From contig WUJK01000009.1 of NCBI GenBank assembly GCA_011317545.1, forward strand, positions 186,001-250,000: a DNA stretch of 64,000 bases, written 5' to 3'. The position numbers were made by a program, and so were the translations under genes. Below are positions 34,299-46,542 of the stretch, one piece after another. This DNA comes from Coniella vitis. Its lineage: Eukaryota > Ascomycota > Sordariomycetes > Diaporthales > Schizoparmaceae. Position 1 is the first letter of the stretch. Each line of letters opens with the position of its first letter. The notes beneath the pieces are model-generated. The model made no database searches, was not told the DNA's origin, and saw only the letters and a list, made by a program, of their open reading frames with translations.

Positions 34299-37200
34299 AG
34301 ACGGCTAAATAATCTCTTAGTTGCGGTGAACTGAGTCTTCTCTATTCGTGGGCCGAGGTTTTCCACAAGTGCGAAGTCGCAAGTCCATCGTCGAAAGAAC
34401 AGTTCCGCGTACCTTCTGGATTATACGTAGATGGGTATAACCGGTTTCGTAGTATGTGTTTATTTTGAGGTGCTTTTGGGGAAAGTGTCGGGTATAGCCG
34501 TTGACAGGATTAAAAAAAAAAAAAGATTAAAATATCGATAAACTGCCGAGCGTTGGCTAGGGGCTGCAGTACAATAATGTACATTATAATATATGCATGT
34601 ACTCTTCTTTCACTTATGTTGCTGTGGCTCTTGGATGTTCTCGGTTTAGAGATTCAACTGGCGACACAAAACTCCCGTATTGTCATGCATCCCATTCACT
34701 TCAGATGTGTTCTACTCTTCACCTATAGCCCGGCACCTCACACCGCGGCGGCAAGACTGCCAAAAACAGCGAATTTCCGTTTTGGAAACATATTGAATAT
34801 TATTAGTGGGAATTGTCATCAATGGACTACCCAGGAACCTATGTTTTAGGGCTTTGCTAGCCCAAAGGTCCCCTTCTTCCCCTCCCCCCTCCTCCCTCTG
34901 GATTTGCCCAGCAGGGCACCAGGTCACGAGTGGCCCTCTTTTTGGTACTCCTGTGCTAATTGTGGTTAGGCGAGTGACTCACATGGACTGTCTGTGGCTG
35001 AAAATGGAAGGACTCACTTTGGCCTTGGTCATGACTTGGATGCTAACACCCATAGCAACATAGTCCTTTTCTCCCTTGGAGTGGTCACTCAACGTTCGCA
35101 TTAGTCGACGTATCAACAGTCGCTTACTAGATCAGAATCGACATGAAAATGAAGCGATGTTTGAAAGGTATATAGCGCAGGCTTCCTTACAGTGGTGATG
35201 TTCACAAAGCAAGGAGCAAGGACGCAGAGTTGGGGCTCAACCCGATGACATGAGTATTATTAGTTGCGACATCTGCAAGGTACGGCGAGTATCCGTGAAC
35301 TAGTACGATAGTCCGGTTTGATAACGATAGATTCCTTCTACCAGTCGCACGTTCGGTAGATCTACCCAAGACTTTGGTGAGCCCATGCCTCTATGGCACG
35401 TGACATCCAGTCATGTGCCATCAAGACAAGCCTGGTGGAATCCAGCCAAGTATCAACTGCAGCCTCGCAGCCTAGCTGGATGCGAGCTTGCAGCCGGACT
35501 GGTTACCTGGACCGCGATGCCCTCGCCCGGCGCGGTAGACTAGAGGATCTGCGTCGGACTTGGCGCACTCTAGCAACGTGGAGCCCCGCCGAGAAGCGGA
35601 GTGGACGAACTTCAGATAGCCCTCTTGTATGAAATTCCGTGGCGTTCAGAGAACATTGCATTGTCCTCAAAGGAAAAGGAAGAAGCATGATGCCCACAGA
35701 ACCGGCCTCTATTGTGCCCTGAGAGCCCAAACGTCTATGCAGAGACACAATTCTGAATCCGCGCAAATATCTTGGAGGCGGCGTATCGATCTATATGTCC
35801 AGCACTTCTCAGTCTGAGAAACGTCAATCATGAGTGCTATCATAAACGGGTCTGTATTCACGAACGAGCTTTAGAAAAGCTAGTGTTTCCTTCTACTAAT
35901 CGCACGCGGGAAGCAACTTACATGTGTGGTCACATGGGTGGTAACATGTGACGCAGCACACCAAACGCTTACTCCAAACTCCTCCCAACCAAAACTTCTT
36001 CCTGTCATCTATAATACAAAAAGACCCAAGAGCCCCGAGATATGCCTGCACGGGTATATCGTTTGAAGCCTGTAGACCAAGCACTGCTGAAGAAGTGGAT
36101 AGGATACAGCTTTTGCATGGTTTCTGCGCGAGCCAAGGGTGGATTCGAATCCAAGTCACGCCACTGCTCTCCAAAGAACTTCCCAATCCGGCCATATTCT
36201 CCAGATGGCCTTGCATTTATCGTCAAGATTTTCCTAGTGGCCAAGCTATAGCATCGTCAAGCTATACTTTGTACGGTAACTCGCCCTCTCTCTATGATCT
36301 GTCAACACTCCAAAACACAAGTATTTATAGTATGAACTTTCTACCTCTTGTTCTACTTCTTCGGTTCCCTCCATATCCACGATATAAAACTACATTTTCC
36401 ATCTACTATACCCACAGTGCGTCATTCACGGGAATGGCCTCATCCTTCCGACCAGACTCGCAATGCCCACACCGCCGCCCGTTCCCCATCCTTCATATCC
36501 ATCTTTTGATCCTTGGAATATGAGTCATCAACAACTTGAGGCCATATGACTAAGACTAAGCAGAGCTTCAGCTAACCTTGGTGTCACATCAGGCCGCAAA
36601 GCAGGTCCAGAGAGATGCAGATCTATTCAGGGTGCCAAAGACAAGAAACAAGAAAAATGACCGCGACTCCCGGGTTATTTCCTCTTATATCTCAGCAACG
36701 AGCTGTCGCAAAAGTATCAGACAAACTGAAGACTGGAAGAGAGACTGATAATCAAAACAGTGATCATTGACTTCTCCTAGCTTTCAGCCGTTTTTCTCTC
36801 TCTCTCCATCTTCGAAAGGCCATATCAGGTATGTGTAAAGTTCGCGTTTTTCTTCTGTTGGCACTCTGCCATTTGTCGAGTTTTTGCTCACCCAAGTGTC
36901 AAAATTAGGGGTTGAACAATTCACGGCGCATTGCACCCTATAAGCAGTATGAGGGAGGTATGTACTTTCCTTGGCTCGCGTTGTGCAGAAAGTCGCCCGG
37001 TCCGCTGGGCTTCTCATGATTATTCGTGGTAGCCCGGGATCGTGGTTTTTATAAAAGATCACCTAGATTTTGGGTTAGCCCGTATATATCATGTAGAAAA
37101 TTCTGAGAGCCAATTTTAAAACTTGCTCCCTGAGCCATTGTGCGGAAATACCTGCTCCAAGAGTTTCACTTGAAATGCTGAAACTCTGCGTTGAACGAAT

Positions 37201-37410
37201 CTTCAACCAGCTTGATTTGTGGGTTGGGGGGGGGGGGGCGTGATGATCCCTGTTTTGAGTGCATTTTCAGTAATAGGTGAGAAATTCTGCCTCGGGTTTG
37301 CCTGACTTTTTCTTTACATTGCTCTCTTTCCAACATTCTTTTCACTGCTTCACCCATATGATGTCGATGCCGTTTTTGTGGTTTGCTCAAGATAACATTG
37401 AAGGTATCGT

Positions 37411-37531
37411 GTCATGAAGAGAAAAAGAAAGAGAAAGAAAAGTTGGGGGAGTCTGGGGTGGGGGGAGAAGAAAAGAAAGTAAAGGAAAGATAAAAAGAGA
37501 GGAAGAGAAAAGGAAAAGAGGGCGGGAGGGG
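37411..37531. repeat. long polypurine tract
   Basis: About 120 bases that are almost entirely A and G on the plus strand, with blocks of GAAA, GGGG and GGAAAAG. A G run at 37227-37240 lies just upstream. Such tracts can form triplex DNA. Confidence 0.85.
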
Positions 37532-38252
37532 CTTATATAAGGAGCAGGGAGATTGGGGCAGACTTCACTTCATGGCCTGATGGTTGCTCGAGGCCAAGTA
37601 TCAGGCTTATGGGCGCGGCAGGCAGGAGAAACGATCAAGGTAAGTATGTTCAAAGTGTACTAACTCCTCCTCCCCAGTCCCCCCTCCTCTTCTCTGGTCG
37701 CACGCCCCTCAAGCTCTCCTTCCAACACCCCCCTCTTTGCCGCTTGACCACGTGGTATACAGGTTCCTAGGGCCAGGTTCCTAGGAACGATCCGAAGAAT
37801 TGTTCTAACCAAGTGCGATGCTTCTGGTAACGCGTAGTAGCGCGCTACGGGTTTCTTTTTGACCGTGCATGCAAGGCTTGCCTGCTTTTCGGGAAGGCTG
37901 CGGGTGCCGCTGTCATGGTTACCGTCCCGTCAGACTATCAAGAACCGGCCGAGCTCAACAGGGGGACCCCCTAATCTTTAGCTCCATGGAAATGGCATCG
38001 TTCATAAGGAGGGGGACCTGGAAACCAGGCGGCTTTCTGAGCGGGAGCGGCTCGTTCCCAAGTTCTAAGAGCCGCACAGGTGCCGATTAGTAAGCTAGTT
38101 AGACTAATTTCAACGACATGGCTTCTTGACCGAACTCAGAGAAGACCTACCTATCTATATCCTCCACTCTCGCATTTAGAATAATTCTATTTCTTCCACG
38201 CCAACAACGTGATTGAGGGCGACAAGATTGAGCGCCATCTTGGATTTGTTGA

Positions 38253-38455
38253 TCTCAGCATTTCAGTGCTGTTGACACGGATGATCCGTGGCAATTGTTT
38301 CATGCCGTGGTGTTGTCGCAGCTGGAACGCTCGAATTACATCCTCGACCACATTATCGCCAGCTTTCCAAAAGCTCATCTCCCCATGTCAAAGCGTACAT
38401 ATCTCTAGTGATGCGATTCAGAAACAAGAATCGAGAGATTCTGTATGAGAGCAGT
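38253..38455 (+). pseudogene. possible decayed coding fragment of unknown family
   Basis: From 38253 one frame reads a compositionally protein-like stretch (SAVDTDDPWQLFHAVVLSQLERSNYILDHIIASFPKAHLPM) and stops at a TAG near 38403. A neighbouring frame continues with a similarly protein-like stretch (VKAYISLVMRFRNKNREILYESSQ) before a TGA at about 38452. The shift falls near 38395. The helical, amphipathic character and the neat junction suggest a frameshifted remnant of one gene. I do not recognise the family. Chance cannot be excluded, because the total is only about 65 codons. Confidence 0.3.
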
Positions 38456-38590
38456 CAATGACAAGAATGTCCTCACCCGGCGAAGAGCGTCCTCAAGGAC
38501 ATGAGCTAGGGAGAAGCATCAGCACAAGATTTCGATTAATGTCATGTTTCAGCCTCTCGATCCGGCGATTGCTCCTGATAAACATATCAG

Positions 38591-39166
38591 ATGACTGCAA
38601 ACGACTCCTCCAGCTATGCGGCTCGAACACCCATTGTGCTGGGTGTCCATCCGGAAGGAGTGTTCAAAATTTTATTGCCAGCACAACAGTATCTTCCTCT
38701 TTTTTCTGTTCTCATTTTTGTTGCCCTTGGACTTCGCGGGCACTCTGTCGGCTCTAACCTAGGGCAGTCTCCTCAGAAGACATGCTCTCACTTACGAGCA
38801 AGCCTGCCTCTTGCCCCGCCCGAGCCCATCGTGTGCGTCGGTGACTTAACTAGGGCCTCCGCACCCTATACTCCTAGAGAACTGACCAAGAGTATGGGAG
38901 CCCGGACTTGGCAATTCACATCATATCTAGGCACAGGTACCCGAAATGACATCCCACACGGACTGAGCATGTCAACATAGGCGCAAAACTACATCCTAGG
39001 CCATCCGGAGCCTTCAGACGACAAGTTTACCTATGTTAGTCGGCGGCGGCATGCCTCGCCGCTTAGACGGTTCCGCAGTCAGAATTTGTCGTCTGACAGT
39101 CGCGGCACCGTGCAAGCCCTAGGAAAAGAGCTAAGCACGCAGCTTTTGGCCAACAGATTTGCCTAA
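38591..39166 (+). pseudogene. possible broken reading frame of unknown origin
   Basis: An open frame from ATG at 38591 runs to 39166 with a single internal TAG at 38978-38980, about 190 codons in all. It includes LARGE non-descript segments such as CVGDLTRASAPYTPRELTKSMGARTW, then after the stop NYILGHPEPSDDKFTYVSRRR. No family is recognised. It may be a remnant or a chance frame. Confidence 0.2.
39014..39096. repeat. nested imperfect inverted repeat
   Basis: The arms at 39014-39028 and 39082-39096 are 15 bases long and complementary except for two positions; the 11 bases TCAGACGACAA pair perfectly. Inside lies a shorter GC-rich hairpin (CGGCG...CGCCG around 39041-39061). Confidence 0.6.
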
Positions 39167-42100
39167 ATGCACTCTGTTTGCCCTCGTGTTCAGGGTTTTA
39201 CTTGATCACCGAATGGGCAGTGGGGTGCCTCTATACAGGAACTAATGAAGAACGCTTTTGAGATTCTCGGGAGTTCATGGGCACCCTGCATAGGCATATG
39301 CTGTGGTCATCATGGAAGGGGTTTTGATGCCTTGCGCCACTTCACCAGCCCATGAGCGAACCGATGCGCTATATCGCCTGGTACCGGCTTGGTTCATCGG
39401 CTCCTCAGGCAGAAACACTCGTTCAGGCATACAACTATCCCGGCTCGCACATTACATGTGTCCACTTTACCGCGAAGTGAGACACGGGTGCTTCACTTCA
39501 CGAATCGACAACAAGATGGCAAAATCACAACAACGAGACCTTGAGTAGAAGGGAGCCTGGGCACCACGCGCAAAGGATACAGCTATCTCTTGGGCTTGAA
39601 ATAATCGTCTGCTGGAGATATAATGGTCCTTCTTGACGAGCTCAGTGGCGACGACAGACTCACCAACCTTAACACGGCGTCAACCCCTGCCTTGATGATT
39701 TGCTTATGCAGCCAGAGCAATTGTCTTACTGTGGCCAACACAACTACCAACACTTCGCCAACCTAGATCCTTCTTAAGGTCTCGCCTGCGCCGTCCTGCC
39801 CAGAATAAGTCGATGCGCTTGTCTCTAGTGGGCTTTGGGCAGGCATACAGCGGCTAGTATACTGCTGGGTTGCGTTGGTGGCAACTCAGTAAGTGGCTAC
39901 CATCGATCCGCCTTTTCTTTTGTGGCGAGTACAGTAGCTGGAACTACTAATAAGGCTATACGAGTGCGAGCAGTGGTTGACCTCTCTCTTCATGTCAAGA
40001 GGCGGCCCACGCCGAAGATCGCTAAGCTTAAAGCCCTTTCCAAGTCCCAAGTCGACACTGAACGATTGTTCAACCCTTTCCAGATTCCCAACAAAGCTCC
40101 TCCTCCTCCTCCTCCGTTCATCCGGAAGGCTAATCAGTCTGACATATATCTTCTTGAAAGGACAGATTTCTGCTCGATCATTACACGTCGCGTCCGGTAA
40201 GCCCGGCCGGATGCCACCCGCAGTTCGACGACAGTTCTAGTTTTATACAGCCCGCGCCCTCTCCATATTCACAGACGGCCCCTTGGTCGGTCCTTTCTTC
40301 ACTACTACCGCCGCAATAGAACCGTGAATGGTGTCATTGGCCTCCTCAAACTCAGCATTAGAGTGCTGCTTTTGGTCCTTATGCACATGGACTGATTCAT
40401 ATTCTCGTCTTGCACTGAGCTAATCACGCACAAGTCACCATTCCGTTGCTATTGTCCTTTGCCCATGCGTCTATCATCCCCGCTTCCGTCGTTCATTCAA
40501 GCCGCGAGCCTCTTCAGACTTTGGCTCTTGGAAGATGCAGAATGCTGTCAGACCAAGAAGACGTGCGAGAGCTCAACCAGTTCCCTAGAGTTTGGGCTTT
40601 GTGAGCAATCCATGCCTTACGACACGCGTCTGAGTCTTCTTGACCTCTGGACACAATACCTCGGCTTGACTTTTGCATCTATTTCCTCCTGATCACTGAC
40701 TGTCCTTGCTCATATCGAGGACTCATCACATACGTGCTATTTGTCATCACACATGTCTGTTACCTCTCATCACTCTGGATGCAGGCCCTTATCTTTGCAG
40801 TGTTTTGCCTCCTCGACTTGTTGGCCCAGACTCCAACAAAGAGTCACCGTTCAGGCACCCTGTCATACATACGAGGCTGAAGTGGCGGTCCGTGAATCAA
40901 CGTTGTACTTCACATAGTACTCTCGATGCTTTGGATTTTGCTCACCGAACCCACGATGCCACGACAAAAAGGGCCCACACAGTATTCATCAAGCGACAGA
41001 CCACACGCCCGTCACAAGCTCCGAGCAAAAGCATCTTGCTTTACCACTCCAGCCCAGTGGCCATCGGGGGCAAGGAGAAAAAAAAAAGAAGCAACTTCAC
41101 ATGGGCTGAGCTGAGAGAGACAGAGAGTCACTGTGTATTCCCCACTTGCGGAAAGCCACGCAGGAGAGCCGCGCCCAGGTCCATCAAGTGGATACCTGAC
41201 CACGACAGATACGGACAAGTCACAAGATTCTCCCAGAGCCTGGCCTTGGTGGAGCTGGCGCCCTCATGACACCAACTTGTCCGTCCTATCAGACTCCGCG
41301 GGTACATGGCTCTTTGGGCCTGTTCGCCCCCGGAATGCTATGTGGTGTTTCCCTGGAAAGCCCTGCTTATGGATCCCTAACGAAAAGATGGGATTGGGTT
41401 GCAAAACCTGTGGGCTCAAGGGTTCACTTACAGTTACTCACCGCCACTGCGCGCACTTCTCAAAGCAGCTGCAAAGGAACAAAGCTCTGTGCCGCCAGTA
41501 GCCACCGACACGTTGGCTGGTTGGCTCTGGCGTTCCTAGGGGACACACATGTATGTACAGACAACTAGCAACCCCCGGCATCCTCCGTTCTGTCTCCTCC
41601 ACTCTAGGGCCAGACATGGCAAAAGAAAAGCCGCGCTGATCTGCAGGTAACCGTGGATGGATGGCGTCTTGTCCCCATTTTTTGGCTCCACCAGGGGCAG
41701 TAGATCCCCATCAGCAGAATGCACGTTCCTCTCGGGCGCCTGGCCAGCTGCCAGCGGTTTTTGAGGGGGGGGGGTGGGGGGAAGGGGTGGATGACGGAAG
41801 AGTGTCATCTGCTCGAACTAGGAAAAGGGCGCGAAAGAGAAAAGGGCTGGACAAAGTGACAAGAGCTGATTGATTCCCATTCTAGTATTTCGCCCTTCTC
41901 AGCTCCATCATCTTCCAATGGCGCGATGGGACGGGGGGGAGGGGTGTGTGTTTGTGTTTGTGAGATAGAATACAAGGCTACTTACCCAGGTCATTCACGT
42001 ATACATAGTATACTATGGTACTAGTACTCCTTGACCGAGTCGATTTGCCGACTGCCAGAGATACTAAGCTAGAAGCGTTCCCATGCAGGACCGGGCCATG

Positions 42101-42997
42101 TCGTTCGTTCATGCCGTTGTCGACTCTGCATAGACAGCCGGGTAACAGCTGGAAAGGAATGGCCCCACGCACTTAGACTCTCCGACTCTCTGGCTCTACT
42201 ATGAATATAGTAGTGGAGAGTCTTTCGACTGACTGTTACGGGATGCCCCAATGTGGCAGCAGCAGCAGCAAAAGAAGAATAACTCGGCCGTTGTGACCCG
42301 TGCAGAGAGAGTCCAACTACTATGTAAAAGGAGGTTATGAATGTCTGCTTACTATGTATGTACTGTGTACAGGCATAGTAAAGCCATTGATCAAAAAGGA
42401 AAATTAGTGAAGGCTGTCGCGGCAAAAGCAAACAATACTAGGTGGATGATTACACAGGGGCGGAAACAAACCGTTCCAGTATTGTTTCTTTTTCCTACCA
42501 CCTCGCCTCCAAACTGTCCTGCAGAATCTAGTTACTACATAGTATGTACGATATTCCCCTTCCTTGTCACTCTGTAAAGCTTATGCAATGCAATGACCAT
42601 GCAACGGATCAATGCAGAAAAGAAAAAAAGAGAAGCAAGAAAGGGCAAGGCGGCAGGAGGAAATGGAAGAAGCAAAGTTTGCCATGATCATAGTCTCCAT
42701 GGTATATACTTAATAGAAGTCGTATCGATGCTACCATACCAAGTCCATGAGAACCAAAACTTTCTGCATGATGTTCCGATTTGGGGCAAAGGGGAAAAGA
42801 GTTGAGAAAAGACAAGCCATGGCACAGCCCACCCGGCCAGAAGATGAGGCACACCGTTCGCCCTGAACCTCGGTACTTGTCAGCTGCGTATACACATAGT
42901 TCATGATATCGATCCCAAGTATACATAGTAATGTTGGTCGTTCGGTACCGATAGCGTGACCATGCACAATGGAAATGAAAAGAATCCCTCGCCACAA

Positions 42998-43022
42998 GTG
43001 TGTGTGTGTGTGTGTGGGTGTG
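42998..43022. repeat. GT dinucleotide repeat
   Basis: About ten GT units. Confidence 0.9.
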
Positions 43023-43511
43023 CTTTATCATTACATAGTACAATCTTTCTTTCCTTTTTGGGGGCCATAAGACTGAGATACGATGGGCCGAATAGGATGC
43101 CATGGGATGGGATGGGAAGCATACTCGGTGGACATTGGGGTTCGTTAATGTCACCCTCCTCTTTTGCAATCTGGGCCTCAAAATTTCGTTGATCCTGTCT
43201 GCGGTAGCCACATCAGGATAATGCAAACTCGTCCTTGCGATTGGACAACACAGAAAGGAAAAAAAAAAGAAACAGAAACAGCTCTGGTTACTGTAAGTAA
43301 GGTGTGGTTGGCGCATATAGATGACAACACGATCGGTCATTTTTCACATCCCTATGCCGCTTCCACGCTCAGCTACCTTTTGTAGGGAGATATCATCCTG
43401 TCCTCATGTCTCAGCAGTAAGTTGCGTTTGTGCGCCGCAGCCGCGGGTCGAGATAAGGCTGTGCTAAGTCAAAAAACCTGCAACTCTTTTCTCTTCCATA
43501 TATACATAGTA

Positions 43512-43513
<2 letters not shown>

Positions 43514-43542
<29 letters not shown>
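43514..43542. repeat. poly(A) run of 29
   Basis: Uninterrupted A run directly after a TACATAGTACT motif. Confidence 0.95.
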
Positions 43543-44157
43543 CACTTCTACCGGCTCTCAAGTTTTGTTTTAGAAACCTAAAGAAGTTTGCCATGTGCAT
43601 GCGAGGCTGGGGAGAGAAAGGGCGTGCATTTGAGTCGTTCTTTTTGCTTTTCTCAGGATAGGTTTTTGATCTACTCTCTCCCCCCTTCAAGATTCCTCTC
43701 TTTGGCAATGTTGAATACATACATAGCATTTGCCCCTGCTCATTTTATTGCTTCGTCCACACACGCACACGCCCGCACCACCACCACACCCCCCTCTCGG
43801 AGATTGGCATGCTGCACGTGTTGACAGTTGCCTTGGATGTGGAGCCTACCAATATTTCTTCTACTTGGACGCATCTCTTCGTGTATATATGTACTCATGT
43901 AAAAAACGGAGTACTCATGTCCACCAGTAGAAACATACATAGTAACAGTACAGTAAGCGCATGGGGTGCACTAATATGGAAGGATTGTTGACCTTTTTTT
44001 TTTTTCTTCTTGTTCTGGCCCGCCGTGATCTGTCAAGCATAAGCAGAGTTATCAATTCCGCGCATTTCTATTGACAACACATTACACAGTAGTCTAATTG
44101 CGTTTGATGATGAATCTGTCTCTGGCCCTTCTGTGGGATCTACAAGAAGAGTTACGC

Positions 44158-44187
44158 TGGTATGATGATGATGACGATGATGATGAT
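44158..44187. repeat. GAT trinucleotide repeat
   Basis: Run of GAT/GAC triplets, with no reading frame around it that looks like a gene. Confidence 0.85.
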
Positions 44188-44784
44188 CTGTCGTGTACTA
44201 ATAAATATGTACTGTATAAAATCGGCAGTGTTTTATCAGTGTGTGGATAGAGGCATGTCACTTTTTTGTACGTGTCTATGTGGGGGGAACCCAATCTAGA
44301 CGAGGAAGAAAAGAGCTGATCAAGTGTGTGGCGTGGGCAGTAAGTGAAGTTCATTACTATGGATGGTTAGCCTCCACGCTTCCCGCGATTTCCCCATCGC
44401 CCTTGAACAGTGATGAGCGGGTGGTTTGAGAAGTGATGCGAAGGGGGCGCAAATTGTGACACTGGGGAGTTTTTTTATAATCAGGGCTGTGCTGTGTACA
44501 TAGTACATGGATTGGGTACTATGTACATCATGCATTGAAGCAGCCAATCATATAACACCCCCGGGCAAACTAGTAAGCAAGATATTCCAGGCGCTTCTCC
44601 TGTGCATTATACGCTGTACGCTGTACGCTGCATGCTGTGATAGCACATACAGTAGATTTACAAAGGAAGCCTTGCTACTATGTATATCTAGCAGCTCCGA
44701 TACTTTATTTTACCGCTTGCTCTTTAAGCGAACGAAGCGCTGGCTTGCCCTGCTCTCGCCCACATCCGTCCCCCTGGCCCTGTC

Positions 44785-44811
44785 TTTTTTTTTTTTTTTT
44801 TTTTTTTTTTT
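44785..44811. repeat. poly(T) run of 27
   Basis: Uninterrupted T run followed by CTTTTTGTCTCTG. Confidence 0.95.
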
Positions 44812-46511
44812 CTTTTTGTCTCTGTCACTTTGGTATTTGCACACTATCATGGGGTTGGCTGCACGTGTGGATTGCAGATCCGACACATCATGACGCACCC
44901 TTAGGAGTCCTCAGGGCCGGGCGAATGAGACATGCAGAAGGGGGGGGGATGGGAAGCCTCACTGTGAAGCCAGAGCGTGCAGCAACACTTCATTTATCAT
45001 AGTACTTATGAAGAGACCGAGAGTGCTGGGCCGGTCGGTATACACGAAAAGCTGCTCAAGTGCTACTACACGATATGCAGTGTCACGACTTGGGGACTGA
45101 TGGCCCCAAAGTGCCATATACTACATACTAGCAGTCAGCACGATGGCCCCTTGATAAGCCATGCACCTGACATGACCAGCTTTTTCACGCAGTAAGGGCA
45201 AGCAATCTCCAAAAGTCACTCATGTACCTGACAGTTCCCGACTTGGCCCACGCGCTATGGCAAGTTGACAGCGGTAAATCTTCCTGCGCGCCAACCAAAA
45301 CCCGCGAGTATTCCTTCTCAAAGCAAAGAAAACATGGAATAGGTCCAGGTAAAATAAAATACGCCACCCTTCTTGTCTCGTAACCTAGGGGGGAGGGGCT
45401 CGAGAATGTAACCACACCCATTCTCTAGAGGGGGAAAAAAAGAAAAAGAAAAACAGGGCGAACACCCCCAAGCCAATCAACCTGCATCCAGCAACCCCCT
45501 CATTGCCATAATACATAGTATGTAAAGTGGCCTGGAGCAGAAACGCCAAACCCGAAATCCACTGGGGGGGGTTTCTCGCCCTGTCTCCCCAGTTCTTCAT
45601 GCATGCTGCTGCACATCACACACAGCCAACAACACCATGAACCCAAAAAGTAAGAAGAGAGAGAAAAGTTTACCATGCATGTGGTGTGTGGGTGGGTGGC
45701 GTTGAGACCAGACTGGTCCAGGCAAAAAAGTTCTGCAATTTCCCATTCCTGCAGTTTCTCTCGTACGCAGGTTGCACACGCTGCTTTGGGGCTTCGTATT
45801 TGTACAATGTCAAAGATGGCACACAAGGTTGAAGCTTTACCATGTACATAGATAGGTCATTTACTTATCAAAGCAAAGAGAACAACAACGAGCACCGACA
45901 ACGAATCAGATAGCGCTGCGGAATACATACTGCTACTGTCCTATAAAAGTACATACTTATGTAGTAATGGACAGTGCAGCCGCAGGAGAAGGCGCATGTA
46001 CACGACGCCTCAATACAAATCGACTGGACAAGAAGCGTTCTTGTTTCTCGTCTGACCTGCGCATTTCCTGAAAGCATCCATCCGTCCATCCATCCATCCC
46101 TCTGCATAGCAAAGCGGGCGACGCAACGCTGAATGTATTCCAGCATTTTGCTCAAGGAAACAGCAGGCGGGTAAAAGAATATTCTTTTGTTTTTTTTTAT
46201 CTGGCCCATCTTTTTCTTCTCATCATGTCTTGTTCATCTTGTTTACTCCGATTCGTTTGTTGTTATTGTCATTCAATTTCTCTCCGTGTGACTGAGGCGA
46301 AATATCGAGAGGACGGCATATATTATTACGATCACGTACATACTCAAAGCTACCTTGGTAGACAGGTAGACAGACACGTCACATGTACTTCTCTCTTTGC
46401 CCGCGGCTCTGATTCTTCCCACGTCAAGATCCAATAGTATCGGGCAGAGAACCCAGAGCATATACCGCAGAGACTAGACCATACGCATACATAGTACATA
46501 CCCTCACGGCC

Positions 46512-46541
<30 letters not shown>
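46512..46541. repeat. poly(A) run with one G
   Basis: A run of 17, a G, then 12 A. Confidence 0.95.

Positions 46542-46542
<1 letters not shown>

Larger units (their letters stand above)
30530..41500. other. 11-kb gene desert, first type (motif-free)
   Basis: There is no frame with recognisable domains or supported introns. Frames are short and their products lack conserved patterns. Unlike the other deserts it contains no exact copy of the TACATAGTA core and few simple repeats. Exceptions are a T run near 33570, a CA repeat at 33985-34011, a GCACACT array at 34272-34298 and a purine tract at 37411-37531. Two stretches (38253-38455 and 38591-39166) look like possible decayed coding sequence. 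Base composition is balanced, so strong AT-enriching RIP is not evident by eye. Confidence 0.55.

Noticed and set aside
35393..35632. Frame with LEDLRRTWRTLATW reminiscent of fungal F-box proteins
   Set aside because: The resemblance is confined to one short segment, with no further match in any frame.
35333..35907. Two similar 20-base segments (TTCCTTCTAC...TCGCACG) differing by transition-like changes, as after RIP
   Set aside because: The similarity does not extend beyond about 20 bases, so it is too short for RIP or a transposon relic.
36136..36170. GGATTCGAATCC resembling a tRNA T-loop (B box)
   Set aside because: The flanks cannot form a T stem or a cloverleaf on either strand; it is only a short palindrome.
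40706..41269. 187-codon plus-strand frame
   Set aside because: No domain, no splice context, His/Arg/Ser-rich composition typical of random frames.
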